A stretch of 64,000 nt of DNA from Paenibacillus sp. BIHB 4019 (GCF_002741035.1 NZ_CP016808.1:3513501-3577500), one strand, 5' to 3'; positions 27,100 to 35,584 are shown, counted from the first letter of the stretch. Notes: generated by a model not told the origin, from the letters alone. Made by a program: numbers and translations.

Positions 27100-27119
27100 A
27101 TGTGTAATCGGTTACACAT
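27100..27119. promoter_or_regulatory. LacI-type operator upstream of rbsK
   Basis: ATGTGTAATCGGTTACACAT has perfect 8-base arms around a 4-base centre. The shape is that of LacI-family operators. It lies 29-48 bases before the rbsK start and is the likely site of the RbsR-like repressor. Confidence 0.72.
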
Positions 27120-27315
27120 GGTTGCTTCTCATTTTAAATAGCCCGTGTGCCATTGTCAACTATCAAACCTTATGATGAAGCTAGTTCTATTGGCTTAGCT
27201 GAGTCAAATAATCAGTCGGCAGACTGATATTATCGGGTTATAGCCGTATGATACAATTGTGAAATCATGTTTTTTGAGTTCCGGGGCATAATGGCCTTGG
27301 CTGGGAGGTGCTTTT

Positions 27316-27681
27316 ATGGGGAATGCAGGACTTACATATAAGCTGATGACGGATCATGGGGAATTTAAGAAAGAAGAGATTAATATGTCGGTTATTACGG
27401 ATATCATATATGGATTTGAACCGGATTATGAGGATTTTATCGTGCTCGAGCCGAGCTTGCCGCTAGACAACAGCATCTATTTGCAGGCCGCAACCGAAGG
27501 GAAAGGCATGATCGGCTTCGTTGTGGAAATCCGGTTCGTGTATGCCGATGATTCGTTCAAACACTATGATTACAAAACGACGGATAAAGGCGAGATTGTT
27601 CGAATGTTTCTTGAATATTGGGGAGCACAGAAGCTGCCTGACCACTCGCAATGGAATGATATTACAAGCACGTTCACGTAA
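27316..27681 (+). CDS. Unknown small cytoplasmic protein
   Basis: 121 residues; the ATG follows GGGAGGTG. No known family is recognised. It is acidic, rich in beta strands and aromatic residues, and has no signal peptide or membrane helix. It contains an EIRFVYADDSFKHYDYKTTD segment and a helix ending EYWGAQKLPDH. The next gene starts 30 bases later and the two share a terminator, so they may be one operon. Confidence 0.6.
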   Translation: MGNAGLTYKLMTDHGEFKKEEINMSVITDIIYGFEPDYEDFIVLEPSLPLDNSIYLQAATEGKGMIGFVVEIRFVYADDSFKHYDYKTTDKGEIVRMFLEYWGAQKLPDHSQWNDITSTFT

Positions 27682-27711
27682 TTGTTACATAAGCTTAAGC
27701 GGAGGAGTAAC

Positions 27712-28002
27712 ATGCAGTACAAGCGTTTTATTCTTTTTTCAATCGTCATAATGGCATTGCTGATTTTACTCGTTAATACGAGCTTGTTTCAGGAAAATGC
27801 GGCTAAGGCAGCTTCCCATTACTATGTTCGCTCTCATTACGCGAGCAGCGAGTTTACTTTTCTGAAAATTATTTATGATACTGACCACGGTAATTATACG
27901 GTTACATATAAGGACAATATGGAGCAGCAGTTTAGCTTTACGATGGCTCCGCGCTATTTTCCTGTATTTGTGCGTTATGATCCGCTGGAGAGCCGCCTCT
28001 AA
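27712..28002 (+). CDS. Unknown small exported or membrane-anchored protein
   Basis: 96 residues from the ATG at 27712, which follows GGAGGAG; a TTG at 27682 is in frame but lacks a ribosome site. One hydrophobic N-terminal helix (residues 5-24) could be a signal or an anchor. The remainder is a small, beta-rich, Tyr-rich domain (YVRSHYASSEF, YTVTYKDNMEQQ). No family was recognised. Confidence 0.6.
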   Translation: MQYKRFILFSIVIMALLILLVNTSLFQENAAKAASHYYVRSHYASSEFTFLKIIYDTDHGNYTVTYKDNMEQQFSFTMAPRYFPVFVRYDPLESRL

Positions 28003-28007
28003 ATAAC

Positions 28008-28048
28008 AAAAGTTCCGACCCCTATCAGTGGAGGCTCGGAACTTTTTT
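28008..28048 (+). terminator. Terminator, bidirectional
   Basis: Stem AAAAGTTCCGA with TCGGAACTTTT (28008-28018 with 28036-28046), loop of 17, followed by T. It ends the two small genes and serves the converging FliB gene. Confidence 0.8.
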
Positions 28049-28050
28049 AT

Positions 28051-29280
28051 TTAGTCATTTTTAATGAGCAGGCTCATATAGCCTAGCGTATGATAGCCTT
28101 GCTTTTTAAAATCATCAAGGATGTTTTTAAGAAACAGCGCGGTATGTTCATAGTTTTTAGTATAAGATTGAATGAGCTTTACGGTCAGCTCCTCGCTTAA
28201 TTGTTGATGGTGCGCAGCTATGCCGATAAGATGCAGCTTAATCATGGCAAATTCGGCCACGAGCATTTGATAGCTGTCAAAAACAGGGATGTTCACATGC
28301 ATTTCCGCAAGCATCCGGCTATATAAATGATTCAAAATGAAATTCTCTAAAACGTGCGCATGCTGATCCATAAATGGCTTGTAATAATGCTCGTAAGAGT
28401 AATTGTAGGTACCTGCAATTGCTTCCAATGAGCTTCCATTTCGCGTCATTCCTTGTTTGTAATCATGGATACACTCCCGGTAGCGGGCATTCCATATCGT
28501 ATCATCCAAAATATCCATCAAATAATTATTCAAATATTGCAGTTGAAAAATAGCATCTAGCGGATATACATTATAACTGCGCAGCTCATCGTTGCGGGCA
28601 ACCTCTTCCCGAAACTGAACGCATAAATGAGGCAGCTCCTTATATTTTTTCTCATCCATCAGCAAGTTGACATTATCGCAAAACACACCAAGCAGAATAA
28701 GGCGATGGGGCAGGCTGAATTCCCTATATTTCATAATCTCGATCATCATCTTGCGTATTTCAGGAAAGTAGAACTCCGGGCGATTCGGATCCAGAGCAGC
28801 GGCTGCTTTATGTTTATAGGTAACGGAGCCGATGTGAGCTAAATCAACGTCAACTAACTCCATCGCTTGCTCATCAAGCAATACTAATCGGGCCACCTCC
28901 GGGCAAGAAAGCTGGGCCGTCATTTCCAAGGCATTGCCTGCCTGATTAATGACACGGGGGTAGGTTCGGCATGTTTGGGACAGGTAGGATTCGCCGAGTT
29001 CTAATTGAATCGAGCACATTCCTTGATCAAGCATGGCACAATCGCCTGTATTCGGGTTCAACCGCATTTCAGCATAATCTTGAACGCTGCCCTGCGGTTT
29101 AATGGATAAGTTTTGCTTCAATTTGCGCCTTAAGCTAGTATGGGTTACCGATTGGTATTTCGTGTAGGTATGTTTATCAATACTGATCCCCCACCAAGCG
29201 CAGCAAGTATCTTCACAGGCAGAACCAATGCAAGCAAACTGCTTCATGTAATTAGGGACTTTATGTTGTGGAGATGTCAT
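28051..29280 (-). CDS. fliB: Flagellin lysine-N-methylase FliB
   Basis: 409 residues. The N-terminal Cys-rich signature CIGSACEDTCCAWW (about 16-29), then GDCAMLDQGMCSIQ, LSQTCRTYPR and LSCPEVARL, are hallmarks of FliB. The conserved Cys are thought to bind a metal cluster. FliB methylates surface lysines of flagellin using S-adenosylmethionine, altering filament surface and adhesion. No flagellar genes are in the window, so this copy is detached from its likely substrate gene. GAGGT lies 11 bases before the start. Confidence 0.85.
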   Translation of the reverse strand: MTSPQHKVPNYMKQFACIGSACEDTCCAWWGISIDKHTYTKYQSVTHTSLRRKLKQNLSIKPQGSVQDYAEMRLNPNTGDCAMLDQGMCSIQLELGESYLSQTCRTYPRVINQAGNALEMTAQLSCPEVARLVLLDEQAMELVDVDLAHIGSVTYKHKAAAALDPNRPEFYFPEIRKMMIEIMKYREFSLPHRLILLGVFCDNVNLLMDEKKYKELPHLCVQFREEVARNDELRSYNVYPLDAIFQLQYLNNYLMDILDDTIWNARYRECIHDYKQGMTRNGSSLEAIAGTYNYSYEHYYKPFMDQHAHVLENFILNHLYSRMLAEMHVNIPVFDSYQMLVAEFAMIKLHLIGIAAHHQQLSEELTVKLIQSYTKNYEHTALFLKNILDDFKKQGYHTLGYMSLLIKND

Positions 29281-29396
29281 GCGAACCTTGAAACCTCACT
29301 TTCTTATTTGTTTTAAACATTATATATTTCAAAAATAGTGTAATAAGAAGAATAAATTCATGTCAAGCTGTATTTAAGTGAAAAATTACAACACAA

Positions 29397-29438
29397 AAAT
29401 CCCGAACACCCCATATACATGGGATGCTCGGGATTTTT
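29397..29438 (-). terminator. Terminator after the siderophore-binding protein gene
   Basis: A 9-bp stem AAATCCCGA with TCGGGATTT (29397-29405 with 29428-29436), with inner pairing CCAT/ATGG. T runs occur on both strands. Confidence 0.8.
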
Positions 29439-29460
29439 TATAGCTTGCTAGCCCAACTAT

Positions 29461-30525
29461 TTAATTAGAAGAACCGAGCTCCGCCACAACATCAACCATT
29501 TTCATGCTGTTTGCTAGAGGGCCGGAGCTGATCCAATGTCTTGCATTTACGAAAATGACATGGCCCGCTTTAACGGCCGGTACCGATTTCCACACGGCGG
29601 ATTGCTCAATCGCGCTGAAGCTTTCCTTCGCCTGTTTAATTTCCTCGTCTGTGCTGCCGGCTCCGCCGAGCGTAACGAATAAATAGTCAGCCTGCAATTC
29701 GGGCAGCATCTCCAGCGAAATCGTCGCATTTTGAAAATTAGGCTGCTCCTGATGCCACTTTTCAACGGTTGGATCCAGCTTTATTCCGAGCTCATTGTAT
29801 AGAACACCGGGATAGGTTGGCCATTCGATTTGCGTTTTTTCATCGATATAATTAGGGAAATAGACTCGGAAATCTTTGGCGGTCATGCGGATGAAGGCTG
29901 CACTTTTGCCTTCCGATAGAAGAGGGGTCAGAGCTGTTCTCGCATCCGCAGCCTGCTGATCATAAGCGCTGATAACCGCTTGTGCTTGATCCTCCATGCC
30001 CAACGCTTGTCCAATAGCTGCAAGCGAATTTCTCCAATCCTCACGATCGTATACGATGGTTGGCGCAATTTTGGAAAGATTGTCATAACCTTCTTGCATA
30101 ATCGCGGTGCTCGCAATAATCAAATCCGGTTGGGCTGCAACGATCGCTTCGAGATTCAGGTTATCGCCCCAAATTTCCAAAGTGGCACCTTGCTCTATAA
30201 GCTTGTCGTTTAAATAATAGCCTTCGCCAATCGACATTCCGAATACGATCGGCACATTTAAAGCGAGCAGCATATCCTCCAAATTAATGGAAGCAATCCG
30301 CTCAGGGTCCGCTGGAAGCTCAGTTGTGCCAAAGGGATGTGTAACCTTGAGCGGCTGTTGATCGGAAGGAGTCTCCGGTGAAGAAGCGGAAGGTGAAGCG
30401 GTCGAGACAGTGGAAGAAGCCGAACTAGACGGCTGCCCGCTTCCTGAGTTGTTCCCACATGCTGACAACAGCACAATAGCGGCAGCAAGAGCAATATACA
30501 GGAAGGAATGACGGTACAAATACAT
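29461..30525 (-). CDS. Iron-siderophore ABC transporter, substrate-binding lipoprotein
   Basis: 354 residues. The signal peptide ends in the lipobox LSAC (Cys about 23). A Ser/Pro-rich linker follows, then a class III (FhuD/BtuF-type) binding fold with the typical long connecting helix: RIASINLEDMLLALNV, LEAIVAAQPDLIIAS, and a conserved WxSSGPLA-type end. It captures a ferric siderophore at the outer face of the membrane. No permease genes lie next to it. The AraC/Btr-like gene upstream is the probable activator. Confidence 0.85.
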   Translation of the reverse strand: MYLYRHSFLYIALAAAIVLLSACGNNSGSGQPSSSASSTVSTASPSASSPETPSDQQPLKVTHPFGTTELPADPERIASINLEDMLLALNVPIVFGMSIGEGYYLNDKLIEQGATLEIWGDNLNLEAIVAAQPDLIIASTAIMQEGYDNLSKIAPTIVYDREDWRNSLAAIGQALGMEDQAQAVISAYDQQAADARTALTPLLSEGKSAAFIRMTAKDFRVYFPNYIDEKTQIEWPTYPGVLYNELGIKLDPTVEKWHQEQPNFQNATISLEMLPELQADYLFVTLGGAGSTDEEIKQAKESFSAIEQSAVWKSVPAVKAGHVIFVNARHWISSGPLANSMKMVDVVAELGSSN

Positions 30526-30619
30526 GATGAAACCTCCGTTTTGACAATAATGGTCAGGCTTATAATGATCAACACGTATTATACGCTCCTGCCGCTTTGC
30601 AAAACATGGACATTCGTGT

Positions 30620-31861
30620 TTAGTTCGTTCTAAATAATTCTTCTGCCTGTTCTACCATGAGATTGTGGGCAAAAGGAGAGTAGTCTAGCCAGGGGCATTC
30701 CTGTATTCGCCGCACATTTCCCGCTTTTACAGCTTTAAGCTGTGTCCATACGCTGCTATGCTGAAGCTGTCGCCACATGTGCTGAGAGGCTTGGTCAGAA
30801 TCAATAATAAGCAGCAGACGATCTCCCGTAAAAAGAGGCAGCTCCTGCTCCTTAATCTCATGCAAAATCGATATATTTTCTGAGTCATAAGGGCAGTTTA
30901 ATTTCAAATCCTCATATAAGACAGCCCCTCCGTTACGCCGTCCATACACAACGATATGTCCCTGCATGAGATGAACAATTGAAATCGTATCCCCTTGAAA
31001 AAGCTTCCTGACCCGCTCCCCGGCACAAGCCGCTTTCTGATCATAATTCGCGAGCCAGCATGCAGCGTCCTCTCCTTTACCAAGCAGGGCTGCAATTTGC
31101 CTGAACTGCTGCCGCCAGTCTAGCTCAAGCCAAGGAATGACGACGGTGCGGGCGATTTTGCCGATGGAGCCTATTATCTGTTCATTCACCATATCGTCGC
31201 ATAAAATGAGCTCGGGCCTTGCCTGCTGAAGCGCACTGCGATTATAATCAACTAAATCTGGCTCCATTCGTTTGGATCGTCGAAGCGGATAGGGAATATG
31301 CTGAAAAAAAGCATGACGGTGCACATCCCTTTGCGGATCGACCTGTGCGGCACACGGAATAATGCCTAAAGCGAGCAAATGTCCGGCATAGGGAAAGGAA
31401 AAGGAAGCAATTCGTGTATTCGTCCACGCTGCATATTGTTTTGGCGTTATGCCTGCCGCTTTCTTAAACTTACGGCTGAAATAAAATTCATCCTCAAAGC
31501 CGACTTTTTCGGCAATTTCCTTAATCCGCAAATTAGAATGCAGCAGCTGCTCCTTCGCTTTGTTGATCCGGATGCTGTTCAAATAATCAATGGGGCTTTG
31601 CCCGACCCAATGCTTGAATTGATGGGAGTAATGCCATAGGCTCATGCCTGCGATGGAGGACAGCTTCTGCCGGGTCATGCCTTCTGCATATTTTTCATTC
31701 ATATAATGGATAGTTCGGTCGATCATGGCTTTCACTTCCGAAGGCCAGTTTTCGTGTTCGCTTAAAGCCGCCGCCGGCTGCTCGAACTCGGCCTTGGCGG
31801 CCTGCTTCTTCCAATAACTGTAACTGTCGTCCGCTTGCAGGACGGAAGCTGGTTTTCTCAT
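30620..31861 (-). CDS. AraC-family regulator with siderophore-binding domain (Btr-like)
   Basis: 413 residues. An AraC-type double helix-turn-helix (about 45-143, with IAEKVGFEDEFYFSRKFKK) is followed by a FhuD/FepB-like substrate-binding domain (about 150-410). This fusion is the layout of B. subtilis Btr (YbbB), which activates a siderophore importer when the iron-loaded ligand binds. It is cytoplasmic, unlike the lipoprotein version next door. The start has GGAGGACG upstream. A Fur-like box lies 92 bases before the start. Confidence 0.85.
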   Translation of the reverse strand: MRKPASVLQADDSYSYWKKQAAKAEFEQPAAALSEHENWPSEVKAMIDRTIHYMNEKYAEGMTRQKLSSIAGMSLWHYSHQFKHWVGQSPIDYLNSIRINKAKEQLLHSNLRIKEIAEKVGFEDEFYFSRKFKKAAGITPKQYAAWTNTRIASFSFPYAGHLLALGIIPCAAQVDPQRDVHRHAFFQHIPYPLRRSKRMEPDLVDYNRSALQQARPELILCDDMVNEQIIGSIGKIARTVVIPWLELDWRQQFRQIAALLGKGEDAACWLANYDQKAACAGERVRKLFQGDTISIVHLMQGHIVVYGRRNGGAVLYEDLKLNCPYDSENISILHEIKEQELPLFTGDRLLLIIDSDQASQHMWRQLQHSSVWTQLKAVKAGNVRRIQECPWLDYSPFAHNLMVEQAEELFRTN

Positions 31862-31952
31862 TTTCGCGTCCTCCTTTTTAAAGAAGCTTCTGCATTTATA
31901 TTTTTCAACAGCTTAGCGCTAGCGTTCACTTTTCTGCTTGCTAATCATTTAA

Positions 31953-31967
31953 TGAGAATTGTTATCA
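31953..31967. promoter_or_regulatory. Fur box upstream of the Btr-like gene
   Basis: TGAGAATTGTTATCA matches the 7-1-7 Fur consensus at all but two positions and sits about 92 bases before the regulator gene. A weaker Fur-like site may also lie at about 30540-30555 before the lipoprotein gene. Confidence 0.65.
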
Positions 31968-32098
31968 ATTGTAGTTTATACGAAATCAATAGTCTATACA
32001 ACCTCTTTCCCGTTTTACATCAGCATAGCTTCCATAGCTTCTCCTGTTAGATTTAAATAATAGCTGGACATATATTATTTGTTTGGTAAGCTTGTTAT

Positions 32099-32121
32099 AA
32101 GGCCTCTGACGCAGAGGCCTT
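32099..32121 (+). promoter_or_regulatory. Strong hairpin in the leader of the potassium efflux operon
   Basis: AAGGCCTCTG with CAGAGGCCTT, a perfect 10-bp stem with a 3-base loop (ACG), followed by an A/T-rich stretch. It sits 24 bases before a short leader ORF. It could be a terminator-like attenuator or an operator. The rest of 31968-32098 shows no gene. Confidence 0.5.
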
Positions 32122-32145
32122 ATATTATTTTAGGAGGAGAACAGC

Positions 32146-32220
32146 ATGGAAAAAGCGGTTTATTGTTTATGCAAAATCAGTAATGTACGCATAGGGAGTG
32201 AGGTCTACTATGAACCATAG
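32146..32220 (+). CDS. Possible 24-residue leader peptide
   Basis: ATG after a strong GGAGGAG ribosome site, encoding MEKAVYCLCKISNVRIGSEV and four more residues, stop at 32220. It overlaps the start of the Gre-like gene by 11 bases. It has two Cys but no runs of one amino acid. It may couple translation of the operon or act as a leader. A protein product is unproven. Confidence 0.35.
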   Translation: MEKAVYCLCKISNVRIGSEVYYEP

Positions 32221-32689
32221 TATCGGTTTGTCCTATGCCCAAGAACAGCTTGTGTCGCAGCTTGCCGTGTTAGGTGTCGAGAGGAAACGCTTCCTCGACG
32301 CCTATTTTGTTATGCCGGGGAAAGAGCGTATGGAGATGGAACAATTTCTATTTTTGTATACGGAGGCCGTGCAAGAGCTGCTCTCGGAAACGGACGTGCT
32401 AATGGAAGAAAAGCTTCAATCCCTAGTGCTTATTGGCAGCCATATTACGATTGAATATCCTGAATATGAAGCGTTGGATTCCTTTACCATCGTGCTGCCT
32501 GAGCAGGCCAATCCAGACGAAAATCTCATTTCCTTCCTGTCGCCTGTTGGCAGGCAATTGCTTTTGGCCCGTCTAGGCGAGTCGATCACTGTAGCGACAC
32601 CATCGGGCCCTATGCGTGTCATTCTCGCTTCAATCAAGTACACTGCTAACCAATTTTCCAGGGAAGGAGGAGCTGTAAATGGATCTTAG
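32210..32689 (+). CDS. GreA/GreB-family protein with short coiled coil
   Basis: 159 residues. The C-terminal half (about 70-150: LIGSHITIEY, FTIVLPEQANPDENLISFLSPVGRQLLLARLGESITVATPSGPMR) is a clear Gre C-terminal domain, which binds RNA polymerase near the secondary channel. The N-terminal helical hairpin is short, with arms of about 20 residues and the turn at VMPGKER, compared with about 35 residues in GreA. It may bind polymerase without stimulating transcript cleavage. The ATG at 32210 is preferred over an upstream GTG at 32198. It overlaps the next gene and is co-transcribed with a potassium efflux system. Confidence 0.78.
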   Translation: MNHSIGLSYAQEQLVSQLAVLGVERKRFLDAYFVMPGKERMEMEQFLFLYTEAVQELLSETDVLMEEKLQSLVLIGSHITIEYPEYEALDSFTIVLPEQANPDENLISFLSPVGRQLLLARLGESITVATPSGPMRVILASIKYTANQFSREGGAVNGS

Positions 32690-33173
32690 AGAATCTGAAT
32701 TGCCCGGTATTGGCCGAAAATACAGCCTGCGAACCCGCAGCGGGGAGCAGCTGGTTATCGTCGTTCATAACGATGAACGAAGGGATATTTTTCATATGGA
32801 CGCTGATGAGCCTGATGAGATGCGGTCAATGGTCACACTTGATGACGAGGAAGCCAGAGTCGTATCGGCTATCCTTGCGGGCATTACCTATAAACCTAAA
32901 TTTCTGGAAAACCAGGAAATAGCGTTAGATAGTTTAGTTATCGAATGGATTCGGCTGGAGCCTTTATCTAAATGCGTTGGCAAGCGGATTGGGGAGCTGG
33001 ATATTCGCAAAACGACGGGTGCGACCATTTTGGCCGTAGTAGAGAAGGATAAGACGAAGCATATTAATCCTGGAGCGGAATACGTGTTTACGCCAGGCGT
33101 AACATTAGTCGTGGCAGGTGAACGCATTCAACTGAACCAATTAAAAAAACTTTTGCTGAATGGGGCACTTTAG
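32679..33173 (+). CDS. khtT: KhtT-like regulatory subunit (RCK C-terminal domain)
   Basis: 164 residues; the ATG follows GGAGGAGC. The N-terminal domain (1-75) is followed by a TrkA-C/RCK_C domain (about 80-162: LSKCVGKRIGELDIRKTTGATILAVV, YVFTPGVTLVVAGE). In B. subtilis KhtT controls the KhtU K+/H+ antiporter, responds to pH and binds c-di-AMP. The next gene encodes that antiporter. Overlap with the Gre-like gene indicates coupled translation. Confidence 0.84.
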   Translation: MDLRESELPGIGRKYSLRTRSGEQLVIVVHNDERRDIFHMDADEPDEMRSMVTLDDEEARVVSAILAGITYKPKFLENQEIALDSLVIEWIRLEPLSKCVGKRIGELDIRKTTGATILAVVEKDKTKHINPGAEYVFTPGVTLVVAGERIQLNQLKKLLLNGAL

Positions 33174-33176
33174 CCC

Positions 33177-34379
33177 ATGGAGACGCTCATATTTGAAGTC
33201 GGGATGGCACTGGCGCTCATTACGCTGACAGGCTTGCTTTCAGCGAAGCTTCGCTTCTCGGTTATTCCGTTTTATATTTTGATCGGGATGGCTGTAGGAC
33301 CGCATGCGCCGCATTTTTGGATTATTGATTTGCGGTTTATTGAGAGCTCCTCCTTTATCGAATTTATGGGACGTTTAGGCATTTTATTTTTGCTGTTTTA
33401 TTTAGGGCTGGAGTTTTCGGTAGCGCGGCTGTTGAAATCAGGTAAAGCGATAATCGTAGGCGGCTCCTTCTATGTCGCACTGAATTTTATATCAGGGCTG
33501 CTGCTTGGCTGGATTACGGACTTGCCCATCAAAGAAACGCTAGTCGTTTGCGGCATTATGACCAGTTCCTCCACTGCTATTGTGGCAAAGGTGCTGGTCG
33601 ACTTAAAGAGAACCGCGAACCCGGAAACAGAAATCATTATGGGTATGATCATGTTTGACGATTTGTTTATTGCGGTACACATATCGATTTTAACGGGGCT
33701 CATCTTGAGCGGCGCATCTTCTTTTTGGAGCGTTTTGCTAATTTCTTTGACTGCGCTTGCCTTTATCGTTGTATTTTTATTTGTGGGCAGGAAAATTATT
33801 AAATATATTGATTTTGCGCTTAATATTAAATCGTCAGAGCTGTTTCTGCTGATGATTATGACGCTGCTGTTTCTGGTAGCGGGCTTCTCGGAAACGCTGC
33901 ATGTAGCAGAAGCGATTGGAGCATTGATGATCGGACTTGTACTTGGCGAATCCAGGCATGTGAAGCGGATCGAGCAGCAGGTGTTACCCTTCCGCGATTT
34001 TTTCGGGGCGCTGTTTTTCTTTAGCTTCGGATTAACGATCGAACCAGCATCCTTGGGCGGCGCGGTAGGGATGACGCTGATCGCGGTGCTATTGACGCTG
34101 GTTGGCAATTTGGGAGCAGGCATGCTGGCGGGCCGTATTTCAGGCATTTCGCCAAAGGCATCGCTTAATGTAGGCTTTACGCTCGTTTCCCGAGGCGAGT
34201 TTTCCATCATTATGGCGAACATCGGCAAAGCGGGCGGTTTAATGGCCTCCATTCAATCCTTTGCGGTGCTGTACGTCTTAATTCTTGCTGTGCTCGGCCC
34301 TTTGCTTACGAAGGAGTCCAAGTGGATCTATCAAAGCTATGAGCAGTTGCGGAAGAGACTGAGGCGCTCAAGAGGATAA
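33177..34379 (+). CDS. khtU: Cation/proton antiporter (CPA2, KhtU-like)
   Basis: 400 residues with about 12 membrane helices and no C-terminal RCK domain. Family segments include PFYILIGMAVGPHAP, LFYLGLEFS, TSSSTAIVAKVL and ETLHVAEAIGALMIGLVLGES. It exports potassium (or another monovalent cation) in exchange for protons and is controlled by the KhtT-like subunit encoded 3 bases upstream. Confidence 0.86.
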   Translation: METLIFEVGMALALITLTGLLSAKLRFSVIPFYILIGMAVGPHAPHFWIIDLRFIESSSFIEFMGRLGILFLLFYLGLEFSVARLLKSGKAIIVGGSFYVALNFISGLLLGWITDLPIKETLVVCGIMTSSSTAIVAKVLVDLKRTANPETEIIMGMIMFDDLFIAVHISILTGLILSGASSFWSVLLISLTALAFIVVFLFVGRKIIKYIDFALNIKSSELFLLMIMTLLFLVAGFSETLHVAEAIGALMIGLVLGESRHVKRIEQQVLPFRDFFGALFFFSFGLTIEPASLGGAVGMTLIAVLLTLVGNLGAGMLAGRISGISPKASLNVGFTLVSRGEFSIIMANIGKAGGLMASIQSFAVLYVLILAVLGPLLTKESKWIYQSYEQLRKRLRRSRG

Positions 34380-34394
34380 CGGCGGTGTGCGAAA

Positions 34395-34453
34395 AAAGAA
34401 CAGGAGATACTCAGAAAGCAGATTGCTGCTAAATGAGTGGCTCCTGTTCTTTT
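34395..34453 (+). terminator. Terminator after khtU, bidirectional
   Basis: Stem AAAGAACAGGAG with CTCCTGTTCTTT (34395-34406 with 34441-34452), followed by T. The loop is long and contains the small inner pair AGCAG/CTGCT. Confidence 0.75.
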
Positions 34454-34478
34454 ATTTCATCCTCGAAATGGCAGCTTT

Positions 34479-34501
34479 GCCGCCAGAGGACGGCGACAGC
34501 C
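34479..34501 (+). repeat. 23-base intergenic repeat, copy 1
   Basis: GCCGCCAGAGGACGGCGACAGCC (two pieces: 34479-34490 and 34491-34501). It recurs with one change at 42885-42907. Both copies lie just after a terminator and contain a small CGCC/GGCG hairpin. Confidence 0.6.
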
Positions 34502-34509
34502 GTTTACGC

Positions 34510-35178
34510 TTAGCTGACGGATTTCTTCTGCAATAACCGCTGCAGCTCTTCCTCTACTCTTGCGCTTTGCTGCGCATTTTGCTCAGCAGTTCCTGTTGGG
34601 GCACCATCCATGCTATATGAAGCTTTGGACAATTCCTGCTGTGCTTCCCGTTCCATCAGCTTCTGTTCAATACGGTCAAAACCTCTGGAAGCGAAGCTTC
34701 CGTGCAAGGAATCTGCTGATGAATAGCCAGCGGCTCCGTCTGTTTTTTTCATGCGCAGCACGAGCTCCTTGCGTTTTTCATGCAGCCGAACTTTCTCTTC
34801 CTTCAGCGACTCCAGACGCAGACCGAGCTCAAACGCGCTCTGTTTGGCCAACTGAAGCAGCTTTGTAGTTTCTTCTTTCTGATCGGCATAAGCCAGTTTT
34901 GCTTCAAGTGCAGCACGGGCTTCTTCCTCGCGTTCACCTGCGACCGCTTGCTCTGCTTTGCTTTCATAGTAGTCGGCTTGTTGCTGCAGCTCCGAAAGCT
35001 TTGCCAGAAAAGCACGCTCTTGCGCCTGCTGATGCAAGCTCTCTCGTTCAGTGTTTGCAATGTCCTCGTCCAGATCCCGTAAATACTGGTTAAGCATCGT
35101 CACCGGGTTTTCCATTTTATCTAACATTTCATTGGCCGCTGCCTTCGTCATACTAAATACACGTTGTAAAATTCCCAT
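34510..35178 (-). CDS. PspA/IM30-family membrane stress protein
   Basis: 222 residues from the ATG at 35178 (GGAGAG upstream). The whole protein is a long coiled coil, starting GILQRVFSMTKAAANEMLDKMENP, the amphipathic PspA start that binds membranes. PspA/LiaH/IM30 proteins form ESCRT-III-like rings that protect damaged membranes. It is encoded just after a PspC-domain protein, its usual partner. Confidence 0.87.
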   Translation of the reverse strand: MGILQRVFSMTKAAANEMLDKMENPVTMLNQYLRDLDEDIANTERESLHQQAQERAFLAKLSELQQQADYYESKAEQAVAGEREEEARAALEAKLAYADQKEETTKLLQLAKQSAFELGLRLESLKEEKVRLHEKRKELVLRMKKTDGAAGYSSADSLHGSFASRGFDRIEQKLMEREAQQELSKASYSMDGAPTGTAEQNAQQSARVEEELQRLLQKKSVS

Positions 35179-35205
35179 TCTATCATCTCTCCTCAAAATT
35201 AATTT

Positions 35206-35430
35206 TTAGTAGTTATCAGAAAATCCGAAATTGCCATGTGGAGCCTTTGGAACAACTAACGTCGCAATGAAGTAGGCAAGGATGACTGCACCGCAGCTGA
35301 AAAGGGAGGCAAAAATAACAAGCAATCTTATAATAGTAGGATCAATGCCGAGCCAGTTTCCAATTCCTCCGCAGAGACCGGTTAGCTTGCTATCCGTCGT
35401 TGATCGAAATAATTTTTTCATAACGTTCAT
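35206..35430 (-). CDS. PspC-domain membrane protein
   Basis: 74 residues. A PspC domain (KLFRSTTDSKLTGLCGGIGNWLGIDPTIIRLL, about 5-36) is followed by one membrane helix (about 38-60) and ends in a short Phe/Tyr-rich tail. PspC proteins sense membrane stress and tether PspA-type proteins. The spacing to pspA is 27 bases, so the two form one operon. Confidence 0.87.
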   Translation of the reverse strand: MNVMKKLFRSTTDSKLTGLCGGIGNWLGIDPTIIRLLVIFASLFSCGAVILAYFIATLVVPKAPHGNFGFSDNY

Positions 35431-35483
35431 CCTTTCCCGTGTTCGTCTATGTCCTTATTGTAATGCGCTACGCGAGATTGCGT

Positions 35484-35501
35484 AACGGACCGCAGTCCGT
35501 T
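35484..35501. promoter_or_regulatory. Inverted repeat upstream of pspC-pspA
   Basis: AACGGAC-N4-GTCCGTT, perfect 7-base arms, about 54-71 bases before the pspC start. It may be the operator for a cell-envelope stress regulator. No clear extracytoplasmic sigma promoter was recognised. Confidence 0.45.
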
Positions 35502-35584
35502 CAGCATACTAGCCTTTAGGCGGGCATCAACGCGACAAATGGCGGGGGAAGAAAAACTATAGCTCGGTAATTAGAGAAGGAATG

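Noticed and set aside
33470..34252. 260-codon minus-strand ORF opposite khtU
   Set aside because: Antisense shadow of a well-supported antiporter gene; no recognisable domain.
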